The notes: generated by a model not told the origin, from the sequence alone. A DNA stretch of 64,000 nucleotides from RYN-428 sp035551995 (GCA_035551995.1 DASZME010000094.1:115860-179859); one strand, 5' to 3'; positions 17,558 to 27,447 are shown, numbered from the stretch's first letter. Made by a program: numbers and translations.

Positions 17558-19828
17558 ATGACTTTCCTGATGGGTTCATCGCTCCTGTTAGCTGGCTTGC
17601 TGGCCGTGAGCATTCCGATCATCATCCACTTGCTGCATCGGCAGAAAACAACGCCGTTGCTGTGGGGGGCGATGATGTTCCTCAAGGAATCGCCGCTGCA
17701 GATGAAGCGGCGGAAGGATATCGACTATTGGCTGCTCATGCTCCTTCGCATGGCGGCCCTGGCGCTGCTCGCCTGGCTTCTTGCCCGGCCTCTTTTCAAC
17801 AACAGCAAGTACAATCCCCTGGCCGCCAATCAACCGGCCGACGTGGCGGTCGTGCTCGATCACTCCATGTCGATGGGCCGTCATAGCGGCGATCACACGC
17901 TTTTTGAAGAAGCGCAAGGCGTGGTCGATCAATTGACCGACGCCTCCAATCCGATCCTTCGCGCCGGCGATACGTTTTCGATCGTGCTGGCCGAGCATCG
18001 GCCGCGCGAGCTGACGCCGGTGCCGCTGGGCTCGCGGGATACTACCAAGCTCGCCGAGTTGCGCAAGCAGCTTCATGGCTTGCACGCCGGGACGACCGAT
18101 TGCTCGATCCCCGAAGCGATCGAGGCGGCTCGCGAGGTGCTCAAGCGCGGGCGCAACATCCGCAAGATGGTTCTGGTCGTTTCCGATCAACAACGCGCCA
18201 ATTGGGCCATCGGCGAATTCGCCGCCTGGCAGCGGGCGCTCGGCGACGCCAGCAATGGGTTCGATCATCGCCTGGAAGTCCACAGCTATCCGCTCCTCCC
18301 CGACGACGCGGCTTCCAACATCACCGTCGGCGACATCGCCATTCAACCCAGCCTGGTCGGCGTCAATCGACCGGTGCAACTCACCTCGACCATCTCCAAC
18401 AGCGGGCCAAAAGACGTCGCGACGCTGAACATCCATCTGAGCGTCAACGGCCAGGAAGTCGGGGCGCCGCAGTCCATTCCAAGCCTGGGCGCCGGACAGA
18501 CGATGACGGTGCGATTCGATCACACTTTTACGACGCCCGGATCGGCATGGGTGCGGGTCTGGACCGACGTGGTCGATTCCCTCGCCGCCGACAATGAATC
18601 GGTGGCGGCAATTCATGTATGGCAGAAGCTGCCGGTGTTGGTGATCGACGGGCAGTTGACGAATTCCGGAAGTTTCAAGAGCAGCCAGTTCCTGACCGCC
18701 GCCATGCAGCCGGTCGAGATGGAACAGACGGCGACCGCCTTGATCCAGCCGAAGGTGATCAGCGTGAGCGATAGCGGCTCGGTGAATCTGGACGACTACT
18801 ATGCCGTCGTGTTGAACGACGTGCCGCAGCTTCCGGCCGATTTTCAGGGAAAGCTCGCCGGTTACGTGAGTTCGGGCCATGGGCTTTGGGTGGTGCTTGG
18901 GCCGCGAACGTCGAGCCAATTCGTAAGATCGCTGGGAAGCTCGAGCGACGGCGGGCAGACTCTTTTCACGGCCGATCTTAAAGCCTCTTCGCCGCGAAAC
19001 GAAAAACTTCCGCCGGCGATCGAGATCAAGGATCCGAACAACCCCATGGTGGCGATCGTTTCCGCGGCCGAGCGCAACGCGCTGGCGGGCGCGGTCACCA
19101 AGCAGTGGTGGTCGCTAACGCCGCGCGACGCCGACGCACAGGTGGTGCTGGCGTCGACGACGGGCGATCCGCTCATCATGGAACGTCCGCTCGGCGGGGG
19201 CCGGGTGGTGGTTTGGGCGACCAGCGCCGAGGGAGACTGGAACAACTGGCCGGCCATGCCGAATTTCGTGCCGCTGGTCAACGAAGCGGTCTATTATCTT
19301 TCGGCCCCGCAGACGCGCGTTCACAGCAGCGGCAACATCGAAGCCGGCGCCTCGATCGCCTGGAGTTCGCCGGCGAATCCCGCGATCCAAAAAGTCGACG
19401 TCACGCTTCCCGACGGCACGGTCGACGCCGGCCGCAAAGCGACGTTTCGCAATGGCCGATGGGAGTTTACCTATCCCAATGCATTCCTTCCGGGTTTGTA
19501 CCAGCTGCACTTTAGCCCGACGGAAATTGCCCAGCCGATTTTTTATGGCGTCAGTATCGATCGCCGGGAATTGGATAACACGCCGCTGTCGGCCGATGAC
19601 AACAATTGGCTGCAAAAGGGTAAATTCCTCGACTCGCAAAACCCCCAGGTGAAGCCGTCGGAGTTGGCTTTCGTCGTCACGCGCGAAGACAAGGGAATGG
19701 AAATTTGGAAGGTGCTGGCGCTGTTCGTGCTGGCGAGCTTGGTGGCCGAAACGTATATGACGTACCGGATGACGAATCTGCAAAAGAAGATCGATGTGGC
19801 CGGCGCGGGGCTTACGCCCAAAGTTTGA
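17558..19828 (+). CDS. BatA-like vWA membrane protein
   Basis: 756 residues. The N-terminal ~85 residues are a BatA domain: two membrane helices around the motif IHLLHRQK and a PLLWGAMMFLKES segment. A vWA domain follows with the MIDAS motif DHSMS (about residues 106-110), then CARDB/Ig-like beta domains, and a C-terminal membrane helix (about 710-730). Most of the protein is predicted periplasmic. It would partner MoxR and DUF58. The ribosome site is weak (GAG 9 bp before the ATG), and the S23 element ends just upstream. The following gene encodes a second protein of the same plan. Confidence 0.9.
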   Translation: MTFLMGSSLLLAGLLAVSIPIIIHLLHRQKTTPLLWGAMMFLKESPLQMKRRKDIDYWLLMLLRMAALALLAWLLARPLFNNSKYNPLAANQPADVAVVLDHSMSMGRHSGDHTLFEEAQGVVDQLTDASNPILRAGDTFSIVLAEHRPRELTPVPLGSRDTTKLAELRKQLHGLHAGTTDCSIPEAIEAAREVLKRGRNIRKMVLVVSDQQRANWAIGEFAAWQRALGDASNGFDHRLEVHSYPLLPDDAASNITVGDIAIQPSLVGVNRPVQLTSTISNSGPKDVATLNIHLSVNGQEVGAPQSIPSLGAGQTMTVRFDHTFTTPGSAWVRVWTDVVDSLAADNESVAAIHVWQKLPVLVIDGQLTNSGSFKSSQFLTAAMQPVEMEQTATALIQPKVISVSDSGSVNLDDYYAVVLNDVPQLPADFQGKLAGYVSSGHGLWVVLGPRTSSQFVRSLGSSSDGGQTLFTADLKASSPRNEKLPPAIEIKDPNNPMVAIVSAAERNALAGAVTKQWWSLTPRDADAQVVLASTTGDPLIMERPLGGGRVVVWATSAEGDWNNWPAMPNFVPLVNEAVYYLSAPQTRVHSSGNIEAGASIAWSSPANPAIQKVDVTLPDGTVDAGRKATFRNGRWEFTYPNAFLPGLYQLHFSPTEIAQPIFYGVSIDRRELDNTPLSADDNNWLQKGKFLDSQNPQVKPSELAFVVTREDKGMEIWKVLALFVLASLVAETYMTYRMTNLQKKIDVAGAGLTPKV

Positions 19829-20008
19829 ACGATATTGGCGAGCCGAAACCCGCGGCGGAGCGCCTTGGACTTCTTGCCGGGAAATTCGGGTTGCCAAAAA
19901 CGCGTTTCGCTTCGAATCGCGGCTAACCAAGACGCCGCGAAAAAGCTTTCGTCGTGCTGATGTGAAATGCGACGTCCCGCGATATCGCCGATGACTTTTG
20001 GAGTACGA

Positions 20009-22993
20009 GTGTCTTACGCAACCAACATGATCTTTCCGCTGGCCGACCAGGACATCGTCCGCAAATTTACCATCGCCCCCGCCATCAGCGCGTGGATATT
20101 GATTCCAGGGCTGATCGCGGTGGGTTTCATGATTTACTACCTCTACAGCGCCCAGCGCCAGGTGGCGTCGGCCCGAATCGTCAAGTGGCTCACCGCCATC
20201 CGCATGGCATTGATCGTCCTGCTGGCGGTCTTGTTGCTTCGGCCGTTGTGGGTGTGGAGCGAAACGCATAAAGCGGGGGAAACGCTGTGGGTCGTGCTCG
20301 ATCAGAGCCTTTCGATGGGCCAGAAAGACCCGCAATCGACGGCGGTCGAGCGGGTTCGCTGGGCCGACGCGCTGGGACTGCTGCCGGCCGATTCGCGCCA
20401 GAGCAGGCTCGATCGCGCCGCCGCCCGGTTGTCGGCGTTGCATGATGAACTGCTCGATCTCCAACGTCATAAAACCGCCGGCGCCGACGAAAAGGAATCG
20501 GCTTCCCTGGCCGAAAATTTCGTCCAGACGCTCAAGACCTGGAACGAGAATCTGATCGACATAACCACGCGCCTCGAAAAAGATCCCAAGGCGCAGGGGG
20601 GCGACGCCGCTTCCATCACCGTCGATTTGCGCAAGACCGCCGACACGATGGCCGCGGGGATTACCCAGGCGGCACAGAAGACTCAGCCCGACGCCGCCGC
20701 CGCGGACGTGCCGTGGGCGAAGGTTGGGGAGGGGATCGATCAAGTGTTGACCAAGCTCATTCCGTTGTCGGATCAATCGGATGCCGAGTACCTCAGCCAG
20801 CATGCGTCCGATCCGCTGGTGCAGGACGCCCTCGCGAAAGTCAGCCAGATGCGCCGGGCGGATATCGCGTATGGCGCGCTCGTCGGCAAATCGCGCGATC
20901 TGCCCAGCTCGATGGCGGAGGTCTTCGATCGCCAGAACACGAAAATCATCACCTTCGCCGGCGGCCAGCAGATCATCGCATTGCCTTCCAAAAACGAAAT
21001 CCCCAAGGCGATCAAGGCCGGCGTCGAGCCGATCGGCACATCGACGAACATCACCGACGCGCTCAAGTTCGTTTCCGAACAGATCGCCCAAAACGAGCGG
21101 GCGTCGGTGCTGATCGTCAGCGATGGCCGGGTCAACGACGGCGGCGACCCGACCGAGGCGGCGCAGCGTCTTGGCGATCGCGGCGTCCGCGTCTTTGCCC
21201 TTGGGCTGGGCTCGCGGCAAGTCGCCCCCGACGCCGCCGTCGAATTTGTCGATGCGCCCGAATGGGTTTATAAAGACGACACGCTTAAGGCATCCACGCT
21301 CCTTCGTTTTGACGGCCTGGCGGGCCAGCCGATCAAAGTCGATTTCCTTCGTGGCGTTACCGTCCTCGATACGCAGACGATCACGCCAACCTCCAGCCAG
21401 ACAACCGCGGTAATGAACTTCAAGGACAAGCCGCCGGAACCGGGCGTTTACGAATATACCGTCCGCGTGCAACAAATGCCCAACGAAGCGGTGAAGGAGA
21501 ACAACGTTCAGAGCTTCCGCGTTTCGGTGAAAGACGACAAGCTTCACGTGATCCTGGTGGAGGACCAGCCGCGCTGGGAAGACCGCTACATCGCCAATTA
21601 TCTGAAGCGCGATAACCGCGTTCAGTTGCAGCAGGTGTTGCTTGAGGCGGCCCATATCGCCGGCGTGCAAGCCCCGGCGACCGTCAAGGCCTCGCCGACA
21701 AACAAGGGAGACGCCGCCCAAATTCTTCCGGCGACCGCGGAAGAATGGTCCGCCTTTGACCTGATTATTCTCGGCGACATCCCGACGGAATTTCTCAGCC
21801 CCGAAACGCAGAAGAATATCGCCAAGGCGGTTCGCGATCGCGGCGCCGCGCTGATCGTGATCGCCGGCCCGCTCAACATGCCGGGCCGTTACACCGGCTC
21901 GCCGCTGGCCGAACTGCTTCCGGTTCATCTGGCCAGTAATTGGTCGGTCGCGTCGCTTGCCGATCACATGAAGAACGGCTTTCGCCCCAAGGTTTCCAGC
22001 GAAGGCCTGAACAGCATCCTCGGTCAACTCAGTCCCGACGAAAAAACCAACGCGCAATATTGGTCGATGATGCCGACGTGGTATTGGCACAGCGAGCAGA
22101 CGCAGGCCAAGCAATCCGCCAGCGTGATCTGGGAAATTTCCGACGCCAAGCGCGACGCCGACGCGCGCTCCGAAAACACGTCGCTTGCCGAATCGCGGCA
22201 GCGGGCGCTGATCGCGACGATGCCGGTCGGGCTGGGGCGGGTGATGTACCTGTCGAGCGATTCGACATGGCGCATGCGCCAAGTGGACGGCGTCAACCTT
22301 CACGAAAAGTTCTGGGGCCAGGTGATCCGCTGGGTGGTGCAGAGCGATCTCCCGGCCGGCGGAAAATTCGTCCGCTTCGGCGCGTCCAAGCCGCGCTATG
22401 TCTACGGCGATCCGGTCGTCGTGACCATTCGCGTGGCCAAGGAGGATTTCACGCCGCTCACCGGTCAAACTTTTAAGGTCGTCGCCAAGGGCGTGATGCC
22501 AAAAGACCCCGTTACCGGGCAGGTCGAAGGGGGCCCGGTGCTGGCCACCGCCGACGCCGTCGAAGCCCCCGAATCGCCCGGCGTTTACCGCGCCACCTTA
22601 AGCGGCATCAAGCCGGGCGGGTTGGAGATTTCCCTCCGCGGCGCCGCCGTCGAAAAACTGCTGAACAGCGACCCCGTCGCCACGCAAAAGACGTTGCTCG
22701 TTGACGTCCTCACCGGAACCGACCGTGAAATGCGCAACGTAAACGCCGACCGAAATACCTTGTCGCGCCTCGCCCAGGCCGGCAACGGAATCGCCGTCGA
22801 TGCCGCTTATGCCGACGTGCTGGCCCAGCACGTTCCGAATCTGGAAAAGCCGTTGGTTACGGTTCAGCAGATCGGGCTGTTCGCCGACCCGGAAAATCCG
22901 TATACGCGCAAGGCGCACTGGGCGTTTCTGGTGGTATTCGTGACGCTGATCACGTCGGAGTGGATTTTGCGAAAAGTGGGCGGGCTCGTGTAA
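20009..22993 (+). CDS. Large vWA-domain membrane protein of the bat operon
   Basis: About 994 residues. Two N-terminal membrane helices (about 18-40 and 55-75), a vWA-type segment with DQSLS (about residues 92-96), a helical region, a second alpha/beta vWA-like core (about 300-400, VLIVSDGRVND), a glutamine-amidotransferase-like stretch (about 510-740, HVILVEDQPRWEDRY; LIILGDIP) and a C-terminal membrane helix. The GTG at 20009 is preferred because GGAG lies 5 bp upstream; ATG 19991 and 20027 are alternatives. It forms the end of the MoxR operon and is probably an envelope scaffold; the exact function is unknown. Confidence 0.85.
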   Translation: MSYATNMIFPLADQDIVRKFTIAPAISAWILIPGLIAVGFMIYYLYSAQRQVASARIVKWLTAIRMALIVLLAVLLLRPLWVWSETHKAGETLWVVLDQSLSMGQKDPQSTAVERVRWADALGLLPADSRQSRLDRAAARLSALHDELLDLQRHKTAGADEKESASLAENFVQTLKTWNENLIDITTRLEKDPKAQGGDAASITVDLRKTADTMAAGITQAAQKTQPDAAAADVPWAKVGEGIDQVLTKLIPLSDQSDAEYLSQHASDPLVQDALAKVSQMRRADIAYGALVGKSRDLPSSMAEVFDRQNTKIITFAGGQQIIALPSKNEIPKAIKAGVEPIGTSTNITDALKFVSEQIAQNERASVLIVSDGRVNDGGDPTEAAQRLGDRGVRVFALGLGSRQVAPDAAVEFVDAPEWVYKDDTLKASTLLRFDGLAGQPIKVDFLRGVTVLDTQTITPTSSQTTAVMNFKDKPPEPGVYEYTVRVQQMPNEAVKENNVQSFRVSVKDDKLHVILVEDQPRWEDRYIANYLKRDNRVQLQQVLLEAAHIAGVQAPATVKASPTNKGDAAQILPATAEEWSAFDLIILGDIPTEFLSPETQKNIAKAVRDRGAALIVIAGPLNMPGRYTGSPLAELLPVHLASNWSVASLADHMKNGFRPKVSSEGLNSILGQLSPDEKTNAQYWSMMPTWYWHSEQTQAKQSASVIWEISDAKRDADARSENTSLAESRQRALIATMPVGLGRVMYLSSDSTWRMRQVDGVNLHEKFWGQVIRWVVQSDLPAGGKFVRFGASKPRYVYGDPVVVTIRVAKEDFTPLTGQTFKVVAKGVMPKDPVTGQVEGGPVLATADAVEAPESPGVYRATLSGIKPGGLEISLRGAAVEKLLNSDPVATQKTLLVDVLTGTDREMRNVNADRNTLSRLAQAGNGIAVDAAYADVLAQHVPNLEKPLVTVQQIGLFADPENPYTRKAHWAFLVVFVTLITSEWILRKVGGLV

Positions 22994-23197
22994 CGCCTCG
23001 TCAGCCAGCCAGCAACGACGCCCGGCGCGCCCGGCGGGTTCGTTGCGCCGCGAATCGCAGCCGAACGGCAGATCCGCTTCCCGCTTCATTTTCATCTCGT
23101 TTGCATTCTCAAGCCGTCGGTCTTATCTATTGCCGCTCCGGAACGGCGCGCCGCGCGCCTCGGCGCCAATGACAATGGAAGGAATCGGACAGTCGAA

Positions 23198-24466
23198 ATG
23201 AAAGTCTTACTCGTCGGCAACGGTGGTCGGGAACACGCGCTGGCATGGAAGCTGGCCGCGTCGCCGCGCGTCACGGCTCTTTATGCCGCCCCCGGAAATC
23301 CGGGCACGGCGCAATTCGCCGACAATGTCCCCATCCAGCCCGGCGATTTTCCCGCCCTGGAAAAGTTCATCCGAACGGCCGGCGTCGAGTTTGTCGTCGT
23401 CGGCCCCGAAGAACCGTTGGCGCTCGGTTTGGCCGACCGCGTTTCGGCGATGGGCGTTAAGGTCTTTGGGCCGTCGCGGGAAGCCGCCCGGATCGAAGGG
23501 GATAAATGGTTCGCCAAGGAATTGATGCGCCAGCAGGCGATTCCCACCGCCGAGGCGCGATCGTTCACCGATCCGGCGGCGGCGGAGGAATATATCCGCG
23601 TTCGCGATGAGCCAATGGTCATCAAGGCCGCGGGTTTGGCCAAGGGAAAGGGCGTGGTCGTTTGCCGCACGATGGACGAGGCGCTGGAAGCGGTGGGGCA
23701 GATCATGCGGCACAAGGCCCATGGGCAGGCCGGCGCCCGCGTTGTGATCGAAGAGGTGCTCAAGGGCGCCGAGTGTTCGATCCTGGCGTTTGTCGATCGA
23801 AAAAATATCTACGTGATGGAATCGGCCCAGGATCACAAACCGGTCGGCGACGGCGATCGCGGTCCGATGACCGGCGGGATGGGCGCCTATTCGCCGGCGC
23901 CGATCGTCACGGATGAAATCATGCGCGTGATCGAGCGCGAGATTCTCGTGCCGATCGTGGACGGATTGATCCGCGACGGAATCGAGTACAAGGGCGTGCT
24001 GTATGCGGGTCTCATGCTGACCGCTCACGGGCCGCGGGTATTGGAATTCAATTGCCGATTCGGCGATCCCGAAACCCAGCCGCTCATGATGCGGCTGCAA
24101 AGCGATCTGCTGGAAGTGATGCTGGCCGTGGCGGATGGCACGCTGGACAAGATCGAGTTAAAATGGGACCCTCGCCCGGCGGTGGCGGTGGTCGCCGCCA
24201 GCGGCGGATATCCCGGGGCGTACGCGCCTGGGGTCCCGATTACCGGAGTCGTGGAGGCCGACGCGATGCCCGACGTGAAGGTGTTTCAGGCGGGCACGAA
24301 AATGGACGGCGACACATTGGTGACCGACGGCGGGCGAGTGCTGGCGGTGACGGCGCTGGGCGCGACGGTCGCCGCGGCGCAGAAAAGAGCCTACGCCGCG
24401 ATGGCGAAAATTCATTTTCAAGGCATGCATTACCGCAGCGACATCGGAAGCAGGGCGATCGTCTGA
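23198..24466 (+). CDS. purD: Phosphoribosylamine-glycine ligase
   Basis: A 422-residue ATP-grasp enzyme of purine synthesis: joins glycine to 5-phosphoribosylamine to give GAR. The N-terminal MKVLLVGNGGREHALAWKL and the signature GDRGPMTGGMGAYSPAP (about residues 220-236) are diagnostic, as is FNCRFGDPETQ. Length is normal. The start is fixed by the N-terminal Rossmann strand, with GGAA upstream. No other pur genes are adjacent, which is common outside enterobacteria. The porin gene follows 28 bp later. Confidence 0.97.
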   Translation: MKVLLVGNGGREHALAWKLAASPRVTALYAAPGNPGTAQFADNVPIQPGDFPALEKFIRTAGVEFVVVGPEEPLALGLADRVSAMGVKVFGPSREAARIEGDKWFAKELMRQQAIPTAEARSFTDPAAAEEYIRVRDEPMVIKAAGLAKGKGVVVCRTMDEALEAVGQIMRHKAHGQAGARVVIEEVLKGAECSILAFVDRKNIYVMESAQDHKPVGDGDRGPMTGGMGAYSPAPIVTDEIMRVIEREILVPIVDGLIRDGIEYKGVLYAGLMLTAHGPRVLEFNCRFGDPETQPLMMRLQSDLLEVMLAVADGTLDKIELKWDPRPAVAVVAASGGYPGAYAPGVPITGVVEADAMPDVKVFQAGTKMDGDTLVTDGGRVLAVTALGATVAAAQKRAYAAMAKIHFQGMHYRSDIGSRAIV

Positions 24467-24494
24467 TCGAGAGTTCAACCGGAAGGAGCGTTTC

Positions 24495-25817
24495 ATGTTT
24501 CAGCATCGAAGGATCGCCCGAGCGGCGATCGTGATGGCGGCGTTTGCTACGATCGCCGGCAGTTCGTCCGCCTTTGCCGCCGAGGGCGCCGGGGCGGGAT
24601 CGTCTCTGTCGCTTTCGAACGAAATCGCGCCGCATTATCTCGACGAAAACTCGCCGGGCGTCGCGCCGGGCGCGCCGGTGGCCGCGGCGCCGTCGCTCAA
24701 CGCCCAGCGCACGCCGCTGATGGGACTCCTCGAACAGGCCGGCGTGGGGCGAACGCTCGATGACCTTCGCCTGAACATCTACGGCCACATCGAAGGCTCC
24801 TACACCTACAACACCGACAACCCCGCCGAGCATCTGAACCTGGGGCGCGTTTTTGACATCAATGACCTTCGCGGCGAAATGAATCAACTCGATTTGAACC
24901 TCGAGCGCATCGCCGATCCCCACCAATTTGACCTCGGCGGACGTCTCGAACTGCTCTACGGCGCCGACGCCCGCTTCATCCACGGCAGCGATTTTATCGA
25001 CTACGACAACAAAAACGTCGCAAACTCCACCCGCCTGTACAACGGCCCCGAATATCAATTCGACATCCCGCAGCTTTATCTCGATCTCACCCTGCCGATC
25101 GGGGAAGGCATCCGCATCCGAGCCGGCAAATTCCTGTTTTTCAAACAGATCGACCCCAATGCCAGCGTCTTTTACTCCCACAGCTTTACCTTCGGCGGCG
25201 CCCTCCCGTTCACCTTGACCGGCATCACCGCCTACTACGCCTTCAACGACAACATCAGCGTCGAAGGGGGAATCTCCCGCGGCTGGGGACAAACCTTCAC
25301 CGACAACAACGGCGCCATCGACGGCCTGGGCCGGGTCAACTGGAAGATCAACTCCCAAAGCAAATTCACCCTGGCCTTCATCTGCGGCCCCGAACTGAAC
25401 GACGACAACTCCCACTACCGCACCGCCGTCGACGCGACATTCACCTATACCCTGAATCCGCAAACCACGCTTCTGTTCGACGGCGTCTATGGCTATCAAG
25501 CCCAACCCAGCGGCACAACCACCGACGAGTGGTACGGCATCTCCGGTTATGTCGTCTACAAACTTTCCAGCTACACCAACATTAACTTTCGCGGCGAGTT
25601 TTATCGCGATGAAGGCGGCCTCACCACGGGCCTGAGCCAAAGCCTTTTCGAAGGAACACTGGGACTGACCGTCACGCCGTTCCCCGACAACGCCGTGGGT
25701 CAAAACCTCAAGATCCGGCCCGAAGTTCGGTATGATTATTCCAACGTCGGTTACTTCAACGGCCTAACCGAACACAGTCAATGGACACTGGCGGTCGATG
25801 CGTTCTTCGACTTTTGA
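24495..25817 (+). CDS. Outer membrane beta-barrel porin, BBP2/OmpL-like
   Basis: A 440-residue exported protein. The signal peptide ends near residue 30 (GSSSAFAA). After a Pro/Ala-rich linker, repeated amphipathic beta strands fill residues ~90-440, starting with the characteristic GHIEGSYTYNTDNP and ending in an aromatic residue (VDAFFDF), the usual outer-membrane insertion signal. This matches the putative beta-barrel porin-2 family abundant in planctomycetes; it probably lets small solutes diffuse into the periplasm. GGAAGGAG lies just upstream of the ATG, and a perfect intrinsic terminator overlaps the stop. Confidence 0.85.
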   Translation: MFQHRRIARAAIVMAAFATIAGSSSAFAAEGAGAGSSLSLSNEIAPHYLDENSPGVAPGAPVAAAPSLNAQRTPLMGLLEQAGVGRTLDDLRLNIYGHIEGSYTYNTDNPAEHLNLGRVFDINDLRGEMNQLDLNLERIADPHQFDLGGRLELLYGADARFIHGSDFIDYDNKNVANSTRLYNGPEYQFDIPQLYLDLTLPIGEGIRIRAGKFLFFKQIDPNASVFYSHSFTFGGALPFTLTGITAYYAFNDNISVEGGISRGWGQTFTDNNGAIDGLGRVNWKINSQSKFTLAFICGPELNDDNSHYRTAVDATFTYTLNPQTTLLFDGVYGYQAQPSGTTTDEWYGISGYVVYKLSSYTNINFRGEFYRDEGGLTTGLSQSLFEGTLGLTVTPFPDNAVGQNLKIRPEVRYDYSNVGYFNGLTEHSQWTLAVDAFFDF

Positions 25818-25845
25818 AGCGTTGACCCGCAACGCTTCTTTGTTT
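25816..25845 (+). terminator. Intrinsic terminator of the porin gene
   Basis: A perfect 9-bp stem, GAAGCGTTG (25816-25824) with CAACGCTTC (25830-25838), 5-nt loop, followed by TTTGTTT. The stem starts at the porin stop codon. Confidence 0.9.
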
Positions 25846-25905
25846 AGCGGCCCCGCTTGCGGCGCGTGGTTCGCGGCTCTAAATCCCTGCTCAGGCACAC
25901 AGTCG
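25842..25905 (+). repeat. Dispersed palindromic element, copy 4 (partial)
   Basis: GTTTAGCGGCCCCGCTTGCG followed by GCGCGTGGTTCGCGGCTC. The outer ends are not recognisable; the porin terminator takes the place of the left end. The convergent hydrolase gene ends inside this copy: its last ~14 codons and stop are read from the minus strand of the repeat. Confidence 0.7.
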
Positions 25906-26464
25906 CGCGGCAAAATCGTTCAAGCTGGCTCAACGCGACGTCATGGTCAAAGTCGGATTCCGCGGCGCAGCAATCCGACAGCACAATCATCGGATATTGA
26001 AGCATGTGCGCGTCATGCGCGGTGAACAGCACGCAGAGATTCGTGGCGATGCCGGCGAGAATCAGGCGCTTGACGTGAAGATGTTCCAGCAACGGCACGA
26101 GCGACGTGGCGAAGAAGGCGGAGTGGCGCGGTTTCAATATGAAATAGTCGTCGCGCTTTGGCTTGAGCCGCCGGCAGACGTCGCGGCCGCGGGCCGAGCG
26201 CCGGGTGCAGTGGGCATAGACTTCGTGAAAGTTGCTGTGCCATAAGCCGAAGTTGTCATTGACGTAGATCACGGGAATCCCGGCGCGATGCGCCGTGGCC
26301 CGAAACGCGGTCAATCGAGAGGCGAGTTTAATGGCCCATGGAAGAACGTTTTCTCCGCCGGGAAATTCCAGGTCGTTGATGCAGTCGATGATGAGCAGCG
26401 CGTCGCCGCGATGGAACGTGGCGACGCTCGGGCGTTTCTTGCCGGTGGCTTTGGTCATATTCAT
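25844..26464 (-). CDS. Isochorismatase-family cysteine hydrolase
   Basis: About 206 residues with the Asp-Lys-Cys catalytic set: Asp in LLIIDCINDLEF, Lys in LKPRHSAFF and the nucleophile Cys in GIATNLCVLFTAHDA. Family members hydrolyse amides or related bonds (nicotinamide, N-carbamoyl compounds, isochorismate); the substrate here is unknown. The ATG at 26464 overlaps the stop of the upstream deaminase reading frame (ATGA), showing that the two were once translationally coupled; the longer upstream frame is rejected. The C-terminal tail (RDLEPRTTRRKRGR) is encoded by dispersed repeat copy 4, so the original end may have been replaced. Confidence 0.88.
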   Translation of the reverse strand: MNMTKATGKKRPSVATFHRGDALLIIDCINDLEFPGGENVLPWAIKLASRLTAFRATAHRAGIPVIYVNDNFGLWHSNFHEVYAHCTRRSARGRDVCRRLKPKRDDYFILKPRHSAFFATSLVPLLEHLHVKRLILAGIATNLCVLFTAHDAHMLQYPMIVLSDCCAAESDFDHDVALSQLERFCRATVCLSRDLEPRTTRRKRGR

Positions 26465-26953
26465 GTCTTGGCCAGCAACTCGCCGACGAATTTCGTCTGC
26501 CGGACATTCGTCGATGGCCGTTTCCGGAATTTTCGAAGAGACTTTTGGATTCGTCGGCAAGAATATTTCCCACGATGCGCGGCATCTGGCTTTCGGGGCT
26601 GATCGGCGGACGTACCCGCGTCCGTCCTCCGTCGGTCGGCGCGGGCAGCCCGAATAGGGTATGGACCGCCGCTTCCATCGCCGCTCCCAGACACATCACG
26701 CACGGCTCCAGCGTCGATACCAGGAGGAAATCGCGCGCGTCGGTCGGCGCCTTGCCCGCCGCGCGATTGAAGGCGACCATCTCCGCGTGCGCGGTATTGT
26801 TTTGCGAAGAGTTCGTTGTAGCCGCGCGATGACGCAGCCGATCGGCGCCTCGCCTCGTACACTCGAGGAACTCACGGCTCTTGGCGGAGATATCTTCAAA
26901 CAAGCACATGCGTCCGTGTCGTTAATCAGCCGATGTCGGTAATTCGTCGCCAT
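26461..26953 (-). pseudogene. Frameshifted nucleoside deaminase
   Basis: A cytidine/guanine-deaminase-type protein is spread over three frames. The N-terminal RGEAPIGCVIA is in one frame; RGYNELFAK in the next; NNTAHAEMVAFNRAAG and the zinc ligands in STLEPCVMCLGAAME in a third; and the C-terminal KFVGELLAKT returns to the second. Roughly ten codons between CVIA and RGYNE appear deleted, and two single-base indels are visible (in the A-run before AATACC, and near GAAAATTCCGG). The zinc-site residues HAE and PCxxC are intact, so decay looks recent, or the sequence has errors. The stop overlaps the hydrolase start. Confidence 0.8.
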
Positions 26954-27111
26954 CGATATTGTAACGAGGGATTACGAAATTAAAGCAGACGATTCTACGG
27001 CCGTCGCACAACTGCGCTCGCAAAAACCAGACGCGCCCGTCTGGCTGATGCGCGTGGGATTCTCCGCGGCATATCGAATCGAGTGCAGCCGCTGATCCGG
27101 GGGCGCAGAGA

Positions 27112-27420
27112 ATGGTCGCCACGAGGCAAATCGTGCGCCTACGCGTGCCTCAACCGGCGAGCATCAAAACAAACGTAGACGCGATCGTTGAAATTGGGCA
27201 CACGGCGTTCTTGACTCTACCGACAGCGATGATATCGGCGCTTGGCCTTACTCGACAGTCCGGCAGTAGCGCGGTCCTGGCGAACGGTTCGGTTCGGCGA
27301 TTTGACATTTGCGCCGCCGAAGTATATTGGGTGGCGAGCGCGATCAATTGCGATACGCGCACGCGAGAGACGCGCCGCAGTCGCACGAGCTCGCCGTTCG
27401 GCGTCTCAATGTGGGGATAA
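27112..27420 (+). pseudogene. Retropepsin-like (clan AA) aspartic protease relic
   Basis: The segment VDAIVEIGHTAFLTLP followed by SALGL, AVLANGSVRRFDICAAEVYW matches the clan AA pattern in which the active site reads DTGFTGFLTLP. Here the catalytic Asp is Glu and the DTG is EIG, so proteolysis is unlikely. The expected C-terminal strand (HELAVRRLNVGI) appears in another frame at about 27375-27420, indicating a frameshift. No partner gene is recognisable. Confidence 0.5.
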
Positions 27421-27447
27421 ATCTCAAATCTCCAATCTCACGAAAAA

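Noticed and set aside
19115..22468. A 1,117-codon minus-strand open frame
   Set aside because: Antisense of two vWA genes with recognised domains; the translation is Arg/His-rich with no homology pattern.
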